Positions 1 through 10,788 of a stretch of DNA of 64,000 nucleotides are shown here, piece after piece. Position numbers and translations under genes: made by a program. Position 1 is the first letter of the stretch; each line of letters starts with the position of its first letter. The notes beneath the pieces were generated by a model. That model had not been told where the DNA came from. It searched no databases and worked only from the letters and a program-made list of their open reading frames with translations. This DNA comes from Anaeramoeba flamelloides (Eukaryota; Metamonada; Anaeramoebidae), in the NCBI GenBank assembly GCA_027625915.1, contig JANTQA010000029.1, positions 5,456,001 through 5,520,000 of the forward strand, written 5' to 3'.

Positions 1-260
1 TAAATATTAAGTTGTTTTGGAATAATTCAAAGATGAGATGAATTATTACTGAAGGAAGAAAAACTGAAAATTCAAAATGAGAGAATAACTTTGTTTGGAA
101 TTAAAAAAAAAATTCCTATTGGATTGAAGAACTCAATAAAGAGAAGAAACTCCCCAAAACATTCGTATCTCAACAAAAATAACAAAATGTTTCGAATAAT
201 AATAAAATCGAATCCTAAAATTTTAATTGGGGTTAAATCATTGACCAAAAAAAAACAAAA

Positions 261-400
261 ATAAAGTGAAATTATTATCTCATATATTTTTTATAAAAAT
301 CTTGATAATTATTGAAATTATTTTCGAAAATTCAGATAGATACCAAACAGTTTTTCAGAAAAATTTCTCGTTCTTTTTTTTATTTTTTTTTTTTTTTTCA
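261..400 (+). repeat. Direct repeat, copy 1
   Basis: About 140 bp starting ataaagtgaaatt and running through a CAGTTTTTCAGAAAAAT block into a T-rich tract. It is nearly the same as 1442-1580, in the same orientation, about 1.2 kb away. Scattered substitutions suggest an old local duplication or two copies of a dispersed repeat. Confidence 0.7.
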
Positions 401-1441
401 TTTATCTTGATTTATTATATTTACTGAATAAAAAAAACCGTATATATTATCTAAAAAATGAAGATTTTTTATTTCTACTTCTATTTTCCAATTAATAAAT
501 AAAAAAAATTAATTTAAGTTCGTAAATATTGTTTCTGTAAAATAGTATAAAAATTATTTGTTTAACAAAATATGTAAAAAATGATATTTTAAACAGATTT
601 AAGTAAGTGATCTTTGTGAATTTGAGTATAATATCTTTACTGTTCTTTTCCAATTAATTAATAAATTTTTTTTTTCAAATCCGAAACTATTTAATAGTTT
701 ATTATTTCAAAAAAAAACAAAAAAGAACTAAAGATCTAGACAAAATCAATTAGAAATAATATTTTTAGAAATTAAAAGAGGTTTCATTATTGATATGTGA
801 TACGAAATTTTAAATTTTTGATATTTGATTATAATAGTTAAATCGTTTTTTTTTTATGCCATATTCACCAATATTGAAAGTACAGTTTGTTAAATAATCC
901 TTGTTAACTTCAATAAATAGTTTTTATCAAAGTTTTATTGTAGTTTTGAAATTTTTCGTTTTTTAATTGTTGTTTTGAAAATTGTCCAATAGTGTTTTTC
1001 GTGTTTAATTGTTATTGGAATTAAAAGTTTCCAAGACTGTGTTTATTTTTCAAGATAAGCATAGTTTAACAATAATACTTGGCATTCAACAAAATATAAT
1101 AAAAAAAAAATTCAAAAGATAGTTGAAATATTATTTTTTATAATTGAATAAAAAAGGGAAAGATCTTGATGTAACCAATGAGAATTGATAATTTTACAGA
1201 TCTAATTTGCTCTCATTATTACATAATTTTATATTCAACTGTTTGACCAATGTACTTGTAGCTTTTATATGGTATAAAATTTCAACTGAATAACTTATTT
1301 TTCAATTCTGGAATATTTCTTCATTTAGTATTATTGGTTCGCCGAATATATATCACAAATTTGAACCAAATAATGAAATAAATAAAGTTCAATAATTACA
1401 TGAGATGATTATAAATTTAAGGGATAAATGGAAAATTGAAA

Positions 1442-1580
1442 ATAAAGTGAAATTTTTTTCTCATATATTTTTTATAAAAATCTTGATAATTTCAGAAATT
1501 ATTTTTGAAAATTCAGACAGATACAAAACAGTTTTTCAGAAAAATCTTGGTCGTTTTTTATTTTTATTTTTTTTTTTTTC
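1442..1580 (+). repeat. Direct repeat, copy 2
   Basis: Second copy of the 140-bp repeat at 261-400. The sequences outside the block are unrelated, so the repeat has sharp ends. No terminal inverted repeat is visible. Confidence 0.7.
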
Positions 1581-3289
1581 AGATCAAACTAAAAGATTTG
1601 GGGTTTGTGAATTTTGGTGACTAGGTTGTTTAAATTTGATTGTGTTAGTTATTAAACAGTCCAAGTGTGGTTGGAAGGTTATGGAATGATGATTTGTTAA
1701 AATACACGATTGTAAATACTTTTTAATTTAGAAAATACAGTTGCACTGAAGCGTAATATTAAGCAATAATCGAATAAATTTTAAAAATAACAATTCAAAA
1801 CAAAAAAAGACTCTTTTTTTTTAATAATAACAAATAATCCTTTACGAATACTAATAGAAACAATTTTCCAAAACACAAATTAAAAATTCAAGACGGGTTA
1901 ATTAACAGACTGGTTTAATTTTTTATTGATCCAACTGAAATATCTTGATAAAATCGATTAGAAATAATTTTTTTTAAGATTTCATTTTCCAGTTCCTTAT
2001 ATTTTTTGTGATTGAAAAACTTAATTAATGTAATGTATACTGGCTGTAATCTGGTATTTACAGTATTTGTAATTCTTTGCTTTAATCAAAATATACTAAA
2101 TAATATTAAGATTTTCCTAAGTACGCTAAAAATGTAAATAATCTTATTAGGTCCCAACTATATGATCAATTGGAATGAAATATAAATTTTTTTATTTCTA
2201 TTTTTTTCATATTTTTGCAAAAATTAGAAAAAATTTTTACTTTACAATATTTTATAATTTTTCTTCCATTTTTCACAGAAATTAAAATGTTGTTTGTTTG
2301 CTTCTTTTGAATATTGGACTTATTTTTTTTTTTACACAGAGTGTCTAAATGAAATTTAGATTTCTGAATTATAAAAGATAAATATCTAAAAATTTGCCTC
2401 ATATAAATTTTAGCCATCAGATTCTTTATACATTCTAACACTATTTTTTTAATCCAATAATCTAAAATACCTTTTAGAGAAGATCCAAAACTTGAATAAG
2501 TTGAAGAGATCCTAATTAATACTTTTTTGAAAAGAAAATTCTCCCATTTTTAATTGAATTTTTGACACTTGATAAACCCAACTATCCACTTCTAGTTAAC
2601 AAAAGTAAATATGAATGTTTTCTTAAAAATATTAATTTTTGGATGTAATTATATTTATTATTCTGTTTCGGTGTTTTATTACACTGATCTTGAATGAGTT
2701 TTGCCAAGTATTCTTTAAGTGGAAATTACTGAAAAATTCACATTAATATTGAAAATTTGTCCTTCAATTTCAATTTTTGAAAATCTTAAACTCTATGGTT
2801 AAAAAAGTTTTTAACAGAGAATATTTCGAAGATCAAACTAATTTTCCAATATTTCATCTCACTTACAATAATAATAAGATTTCAACAAAAGATTTTTGGT
2901 CAAAAATTATCAATGAAAAATTGAAGAAAATTTGGAAATATTTTAATGAATTGATCAGAAATTTGTAATTTTTATTAAAATGGAAAACAAATTTTTCTAT
3001 AGTTTCTTATTTGAAGTGACAAAATACAAACAACAAGTTACTTATTAGGTCTTGTAAACAATTGTCAATACAAAATAATGTACTTACAAATTCTTGAGGA
3101 AAAAAGTTTTCATTCTTTTAGGATTAACAAATAAAATTACTATAAGACATTTTAATTGAAGATCTCTTTGTGACTGTGTTCTTTCTTTTATTTTCTGTTT
3201 TGAAATGTTTTTGATGCACGGGTATTTTTATAGAGGTACCTTTGAAGATATTTAAACATGAAATGAGATTATATTGATTTTTTTATTTT

Positions 3290-4440
3290 TAAATGTTTTA
3301 CACAAATTATTTCGACAATTCCGTCAAAATACGGAAAAAAAAGAGAACTCTAAAATATCACCAAAAGGAGATCTCAATTCCATATTTGCAGCTCTTGAAA
3401 AATTTGTCCAACTTCAAAATGATAAATTTCGAAAAATATAATATTCTTGGGAAAAGGTTTTTCGAGTAAAACAAAAGTTACTTTTTGAAAAAAATTATTT
3501 TTTTCCTAAAAATTAGGTTTTCCTAAAAAAATTCTTGACCCCATGCTGTTTGAATAAGTTTTCTGGAACCCTCAAATTGAAAAAAATCAATCAATTCTTT
3601 GATTTCTCGTCTCTATTAATTTTTTTAAATATTGCAAATCCGATCTAATAACAAATACTTGTTGCTAAATTAAATTTGTAAGCATCAAAAACTAGTTGAA
3701 TTTTTCGGACTTTTACAAAAAATTCAAAAAATGGAAAGTAAACCAACCAACTTTGGGAGGTTTGAAAAGGAATTACGTCAAAAAATTGAATAATAAGCAC
3801 TTAGGAAAGAAAAATTCTAAATTTTTAACTTGATGGAAATATTTTTTCGAATCGAATCATGATAATGGATAAATTAAAACCAATTGATAGAAAAGAAAAT
3901 AACAGGCCAATTCACTTTGGTTGGAATGAGACTGAAAGAGTATTTGTTGACAAAAAAATCTCAAAAATAAAAGAGAACAGTTCGAAAATCTCAGAAAGTG
4001 ATTATTAAAGAACGAACAAAGGTTGTATGAATTTTGTCAAAAAATTTTTTAGATATGGCCAATGGAAAAACTTTTCGAAAAAAGAATTTGGAACTTTTCT
4101 ATTTTCTATTTAAGAAGACTCCTTCCTTCTTCCTGATTTTGAGAATATAGTGGACAAAGCTGTCTGGTTGAGTTTAATTTTTATTGTTTTCTTCTTATTT
4201 AACAAAAATTTATAGGTAAAAATAATAATTTTCCTCAAGTTCTTACTGCTGAAATCCATCAAACAAAGATCAAAAACAGTCAAAGGCTCGTTTAATTTTA
4301 AAAAGTGTTTTGAAAGTAAACAGTTAAATAAAAAAAAAAAAAATAAAGTGAAATTTTTTTTTCCTTTTCCAAAATATTCTAAAAACCAACCGTAAAAAAA
4401 TTTAATTTTATTCCAATCTATCAATCAAGAATAGACTAAT
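3290..4440 (+). pseudogene. Coding-like relic island, unidentified
   Basis: This block has better base composition than its surroundings and several short open segments on the plus strand in different frames. One lies near 3300-3441 and is polar with mixed codons, one near 3731-3793, one is a 49-codon frame from ATG 3859 to the stop at 4008 (contains RPIHFGWNETERVFVDKK), and one lies near 4030-4110. None has a recognisable domain and I could not link them with clear splice sites. A decayed gene is the simplest reading; a real multi-exon gene with missed introns is the alternative. Confidence 0.25.
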
Positions 4441-5638
4441 TTGAGTTTTTCAGATGAAAATAACCGTTTTTACGATTATAAATACCGCCCCCCCCCAAGT
4501 TCTACCTACAGCTCGGTCTCTAGAAAATTCAGAAATCATTATTTCCAAAACTTTTTTTTTAGTTTCAAACTTGTTTGCTTCAAAAACTGAAAAACTTTTT
4601 TGTTCGAAATTTTATTTAAAATTGGTGTAATAGGAAAGTTATTAAAAGTCCAAAAATTGAATAAACACTGCAATTACTCAAACAAAAGTTTCTCCTTTCG
4701 AACGAAGAATAAATGTAACATATTTCTTTGGTAAAAAACTTGGTTGTAAAAAATTGAAATGACGAATCAAGTAAATTTGTGAAATATGATACTTGTGTAG
4801 ACAATAGATTGTTTTTTGAAGATCTTAAAAAGTTTAAAAATGATATTTTATTTACAAATTTTTCATTTGTAATAATCTAAAAATAAAATCACAAAATAGT
4901 TTCCAAAACAACTCAAGCAACAAACAAATCTTGAACTAACAATCAATTTAAAATACTACAAAAAAATTTGCAAAAGTTGGTATTTTTAGAGTGTGAATCA
5001 TAAAAACTTTATTTACAACATTCTTTTAAGGGAATTGTAAAAAGTTAGAAAAAGATAATTTCCTTATTTTAAAACGAACAATCTTACCCAAAAATTTAGA
5101 AATTTTTCATTTTTCCAACAAACAAAATGGTTTGAGAGTATACCTAGGTTGCTATCAAACAATTCTCAAACTTGGAGTTGATCAAAAATTTTAATGAGAA
5201 TATTTTTTCCAAAAAATAAAGAAAACAGATTTTGCTTTCCATAGAATTACACTCTGTATAGTTTAGTGAAGTTCTATTGTTACTGAGTGTTCAAACTCAA
5301 TTTTCTAAAAAGTGAAAAAAAATAACACAAAAATTCTGATTAAAAATTAACCAAGATCCAAACGGAAAGAGAGCGTACTGTTTCTTCAAAAATCAATAAA
5401 AAAATAAAAAAATCCTAAAGTTGGCGAAACAAAATAAAAAAAAAAAAAACCATTTTTGTTCCATTTATTTTTTTCACACCGTTTTAAATTTTTGTTTTTA
5501 ATTGAAAAGACAACTATCTTTTTTTTACCAAACAAAATCTATTTGTGTTTTTTTTATTTTTCAAAAACTTGCCCAATTCAGAACTTTTTTTTTTTTTTCA
5601 TAATTTAAGAACATTCAAAAATTAAGAACAAATTGCTT
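4441..5638. other. Intergenic; short C run and 5' flank of GTPase gene
   Basis: AT-rich and without a supported gene. A run of nine C at 4488-4496 sits in a small GC-richer patch (4480-4530). The last 100 bases are T-rich, then A-rich, immediately before the ATG at 5639. Confidence 0.6.
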
Positions 5639-6823
5639 ATGGATTTATTTCGAAAAATCATTTTAGTTGGAGACCACGGTGTTGGCAAAAGCAGTCTTAA
5701 GGTACGACTGGACACGAATTTGCTTTTTGATCTTGGTCACGAGGTTGAAAAGACATCATTACAACTGGAACAAATGGATGATCAAGACTTTTTTTTGGGC
5801 ATTTTGGAGTTGCTTCGAGAGGAGTCACTTGAAGTGATCGTGAACAAGTACTATGCAAGCAATGAATACTTTCTGTTTATGTATTCTGTGGACTCGCCTG
5901 ACTCGTTTCTCAAAATGCTTGAATTGTACAACCACATCTCGAAATTGAAAAAGGGAAGAAATTTCAAAATGGTCTTGATGGCAAACAAGACGGATCTTTG
6001 TAAGAAAAACGAGAGGAAGGTGTCCAAAAAGAAGGGCCAGTGTCTCGCAAGGAAGTTGAAGTGCCCCTATTACGAGATCTCTGTGAAGACTGGCGCTGGC
6101 GTTGACAGTTCGTTTGTTGACATGATCCACCATTTCATCATCAGCAAGAAGAAACAGAGGCACCAAGACATTGTGGAGGACTTCAAAAATCTGTTCCATC
6201 GACAGGAGCTTACGGACTGCTGCTTTGAGACCAAGTCAGGGGAGAAAATCAGGGCGCACAAGCTTATTTTGGAATCGAGGCTTGCGCCATGCAAAATTAA
6301 AACCATTCAGGAGCTTTTGCTGACGGCCACACACGAGAGCGCGATGGCCTTTTTAGAATGGGCCTACACCGGGTACACACACCCTTCCAAGAACGCCTTA
6401 ATTACGTCGATGTGCGAGAAAATCTCTGTACAATTTAAAAGCCTCTCTGGTGTGACTTCCGTCCTCAAGAACCTCAGAAATTTATACAGGCACGATTCTT
6501 CAAAAGATTTCACCCTCAGGGTCAAAAAGAAATCAATCAAGGTCCACAAACTCATCCTCGTTGCACGATCAGAACTCTTTCGGGGCTTTTTCTTATCCAT
6601 GGACAAATCAACGAAAAGCGTCAAAGACCATTCGAAAAATTCCATAGAGACAATGAAATCTTTAATTAGATTTTTTTATACTAACAGGCTAGATGGAAAC
6701 AAGACGAAGCATTTTATGAACGAAATTGAAAATTCTATTGAATATTTCCAATTGAATCTGAAGTCGTCCCTTTCATCACAATTACCAACCCTGAAGCAAA
6801 ATAAAAGGTGTCAAATTATGTAA
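5639..6823 (+). CDS. Ras-like GTPase with two BTB domains and C-terminal CaaX box (RhoBTB-like)
   Basis: A 394-aa single-exon protein. Residues 1-170 form a Ras-superfamily domain: P-loop GDHGVGKSS (11-19), NKTD (116-119) and EISVK (146-150). The switch II DTAGQE motif is replaced by ELLREE (57-62), so the Mg-contacting Asp, the invariant Gly and the catalytic Gln are all changed and normal GTP hydrolysis is unlikely. Two BTB/POZ-like segments follow: about 191-246 (short, lacking much of the middle) and 289-352 (FTLRVKKKSIKVHKLIL). The protein ends CQIM, a prenylation-type CaaX box. In RhoBTB proteins this architecture serves as a cullin-3 adaptor; a membrane-anchored adaptor or scaffold role is my inference. 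I chose ATG 5639 because it leaves a normal short leader before the P-loop; the upstream in-frame codons are not ATG. AATAAA lies at 6864, after the stop. Codon use is clearly less AT-biased than the flanks. Confidence 0.9.
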   Translation: MDLFRKIILVGDHGVGKSSLKVRLDTNLLFDLGHEVEKTSLQLEQMDDQDFFLGILELLREESLEVIVNKYYASNEYFLFMYSVDSPDSFLKMLELYNHISKLKKGRNFKMVLMANKTDLCKKNERKVSKKKGQCLARKLKCPYYEISVKTGAGVDSSFVDMIHHFIISKKKQRHQDIVEDFKNLFHRQELTDCCFETKSGEKIRAHKLILESRLAPCKIKTIQELLLTATHESAMAFLEWAYTGYTHPSKNALITSMCEKISVQFKSLSGVTSVLKNLRNLYRHDSSKDFTLRVKKKSIKVHKLILVARSELFRGFFLSMDKSTKSVKDHSKNSIETMKSLIRFFYTNRLDGNKTKHFMNEIENSIEYFQLNLKSSLSSQLPTLKQNKRCQIM

Positions 6824-9800
6824 GAGCAAGCACCTAAAAATCATTTCACGATATATTTGTTTTAATAAAGTATTATTACTTTATTATACCCATATTATTA
6901 ACATATTATTAACATATTATTCTCGTATTAGTATCATATTATCATCATATTTTTATCATGTTAATGTGAATTAGTATAAGATTTGCAAAATATTTTTTTT
7001 ATTATAATTTGTTTTTATTTAATTTTCTCTAATGAATAAAATGAAAATTTTAAATTTGTTTTTTATTTTTTATTTTTTTGTTATTCTATTTCTAAGGATT
7101 ATCGTTGTGGAAATGGTAAAAAAGATTATGTTATGTATGTGGTTAGTATACTTTATTTTGAGTAATAGTCCTTTGATCTGAAATTTACTTTATGATTTTC
7201 CATGCTTGCTTGAAAAAGGAATTTTTTAAACAAAATCAGCTTTTGAATTTGGAAAGGAAAAGTGCCATTGATTGATCGGAATTTTAATCAAAGATAAAGA
7301 AATGGGTGGATTTCTTTTGTGATTTGTTTTTTCAGCTTGTATTTAACAAAATTTTTAAATAAAATCCCCAAAATTTCCAAAAATCTTTCCTAAAATCTAG
7401 TAGACACGAAAAGAATCATTAGATTCTTTTTTTTTTTTTTAGTAGTTGATTCACAAATAAGAATAAAGTTCTTTAAAACTCTTAAAATAAAAAAGGTAAA
7501 ATTAAAAAAAAATTGTCTTGGCGATCATTGAATTTTTGCACTTTTTTAACTTATCAAAATAAGCTCAACCTTTAATTTTTTCAATTTCATCATGAAAATT
7601 CCAATAAATTGCCAAATTATTTTTAAGTGAAATTCTTTTTTTGTTAATTACACATCACCATCATGATAAAAAAATTTTCCAAATAAAATACCAAATATTT
7701 ACTAATTTTTTACTTTTTGATAACTTCAATTATATTAAAAATTATTTGTTAATAAAAGATTTGGAATCAAAGTTATTTTTCAAGATATTTTGTAATTAAA
7801 GTTGGAAAATCCAATTTTACAGGTTTTATTATGATTTTTTTCAAATTGATAGTAAAAAATTTGAAAATTTATTTTAAATTCACAATTAAAATTCCAATAA
7901 TTATATTTTAAAAGTATTTTAAATATGATAAATATCTTTCAAAGCAAACAATTATTTCTTGATTTAGTTCTTTAAATAATTATCTTAGATTTTATTTTTT
8001 TTAAATTATTATCTACATATATGTTGAATTTAATTATCTTTTTGTTATCAATTAAATATACCCAATCCATAGAATAATCGAATATGTAAAAATCTCTTGT
8101 AGAATTGATTTTTCAACCCATTCAAAAAATATGAAGAACTTTTTTAAAATTATTATCGACTTTTTTGAAATTGAATTTTAAGTGGGTTTTTATCTTTCCA
8201 AAAATTCGTTCTAATTTTTTTGATTTTATATTCATTTTTTGTTGATATTGAAAAATTTTTTATGTTAAAGGTATTTTTTTTAAATTACAAAATTTGCAAC
8301 TTTGAAATTTCAGATTTGTGTGAAGTTAATTCCTAAAAAATGCAACCCCCCTATATTGAATGCATTTTTATGAAATTAGTAGTATTAAAACCCAAATCGA
8401 ATAATATATCAATATTATCGTTGATTTTTTTTACAAAAAAATACTTTAGCCCCAAAACAAACTTTTCAACAATTTTCAAAATATTCCAGGTTTTTGTAAA
8501 TGTAAATGTACTAAATTTTAAAATAATACCAAATATAACAAGTAAATTGATAAAATACTCAATAATATTATTATTATGAATAAAATCCTTTCCAAATAAA
8601 ACGAAAAAGAAAATTTCAAGAATTATTCATAATTCATTCAAATTAATTATAGTATCATTCTAAAATATAAGAAACTCTTTAATATATATAAAAAAAAAAA
8701 CACAACTGAATATTTAAAAACCACGAAAACAAAACAATAAAAATCAAAATTCAATATTATAAAAATTGATGTACCCTTTTATTTGGAATGAGAAATCCTG
8801 TTTTGTAAATTGTTGGTAAAAAAACATAAAATCAATAAATACAGTTGAATAAGGTAAATGGGGAAAATATCTTTAAAGAAAAAAAATTTGACATGTAAAG
8901 AGTTATAAATAAAATTTAAAAGTCCCAATTTTCAATATAAAGTCAGATTTCATCTGGTTATTTTGTTGGAATTGTATTTTTTTTTTTTTTTTTTTTTTCT
9001 TTATTTACTTTATTTTCTTGGTTTCATACATCAATCCAATGATTTTCTTTCAAAATTCGTATATCTAGTTCATTTGAAAATCAAAATTAAACTGTTTCCC
9101 TTTATAATAAAGACAGATTATTTCCCAATTGTTTTTTCCTTATCTTGTTTTTTCATTTTCCAACTGTTCAATATCCATAACAAAAAATACAAAAAATAAA
9201 AAAATGAATGATTAAAATGCATTTCAACGTTAATTAATTATCTAATTAACAATCAAATTCAATATTATTGATGATCTAAGAAGTGTGCCCTTACGTTTGA
9301 AAAAGAGTTTATTTTTATTGTTTTTTTTTACTTTTGGTGTTGAAAATGCTTTTTATTTATATTTATTAAAAGGATATGCAGAATTTTAACTCTGTTAAAA
9401 TAAAACCACACCATCATATATCAAATACCCTTTCCTAATATAATCTTTGGCTTCTATACACAAACGAAAAAGTATATTATAAACGATTTATTATATTAAA
9501 AATTAAAAATTTAAGAATTATTCCCATTTTCTACACATTTTTTTTTTTTTTTTTTTTTTGGGTTTTAATGACAATTTCTTTACCAATTCTCTTTATTTAA
9601 TAAATAAAAAAAAATGTAGAAAATAATACACGCCCACGAATGCGATATATATATATATATTTAAACTAAATTCCAAAAATTTGGATACAAGTTTAAACTG
9701 TGAAAAAATAACAATACTACACTTTAAATTCAATTTGTAAATAATTTCAATTTTACAAACAATTTTCATTTTTTGTCTTTTTTGTTTTGTTTTCATTTCC

Positions 9801-10788
9801 TTTTTTCCAATTACCTAATCTGTTTTGGTAGATCTGTAATATTTTTACCAATGATTAATAGAAGCTTATAGTTAAGTTTATTAAATTGAAAAATCACATA
9901 TAATTAATTGATGATATCTTATCATTTGATCGATCAACAATTGTTGGTGAAAATTCAACAAATTTACCAATACATTTTTTGTTCAGCTGGTTTCATTATT
10001 TTGAACACATCAATTCTTATTTTTTTTTCGTTTTATCTTTTTGTCTTTTAATAATATAAAAATGATAACTTATTTAAATATTAATATTCTATGACTTTGA
10101 TGTGATTTTATATTACGTTTGGAACAATACAATAAATTGAGTTTTTTTTTTTACCTATTTTTGATTTTTGCTGTGTACAAATTTTTGGAATGGGGTTTAT
10201 TTATCTACCCCCTTTTGAATATAAATGTACACAATTCTTACCATTTCATTTGATTTCTAATAAAGAAATTGTAACAATGGAATAATAAAAAAAAATAAAA
10301 GGAAATTTAAAAAGAAAAATATGAAAAAGAAAATGCTGAATGTATCAAAAAAGATTTATTATTTTTTTTTATGTTTTTCTAGATTTTCAAAACAATAAAC
10401 ATTTAAAAAATATATTAAAATTACAAAATTTAACCTATGGATTTGATTTTTAAAAATATTGTTTCACAAAAGTTATAAAAAAAAAAAAAAAAATGATGTA
10501 GAAAGTTACCTATCTAACTTTTCGTTTTATCTTCGTGATCATAATAATTTATCATTTTTTTTTTTTTTTTTGAAAAAAAATTGCCTTTGGTTAATAATTT
10601 ATTTTTGTAAAATTATTTCTTTTTGAGTATTTTGTTGATCTGCAATGTAAATCGATTGCTTGTTTCAATGGGTATTTGTAATCTAGAGTTTAACAAAAAA
10701 AACAAAATTAAAAAACAAAAAACAAATTATTTTAAAAAATATCCAAAGGTTTGCTTAATTGATATGCCTGGTTGTTCCAAGGAAAAAA
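6824..10788. other. Long AT-rich intergenic region
   Basis: Nearly 4 kb with no gene I can support; its open frames are low-complexity Phe/Ile/Lys translations. It holds T runs (8980-8999, 9540-9559) and a short TA repeat near 9645-9660. About 130 bp around 9895-10025 resembles 30808-30905, so it contains a diverged dispersed repeat. Confidence 0.6.

Larger units (their letters stand above)
1..3289. other. Gene-poor AT-rich stretch
   Basis: No reading frame here has convincing protein character; those present translate homopolymer-rich AT DNA into Phe/Lys/Ile strings. The only structure I see is a direct repeat pair listed separately (about 261-400 and 1442-1580). Confidence 0.6.

Noticed and set aside
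1405-1620. 71-codon frame covering direct repeat copy 2
   Set aside because: Low-complexity; the homologous copy 1 is not open, and there is no protein character.
5825-6645. Minus-strand frames inside the GTPase-BTB gene
   Set aside because: Shadows of the plus-strand gene, which has recognisable domains.
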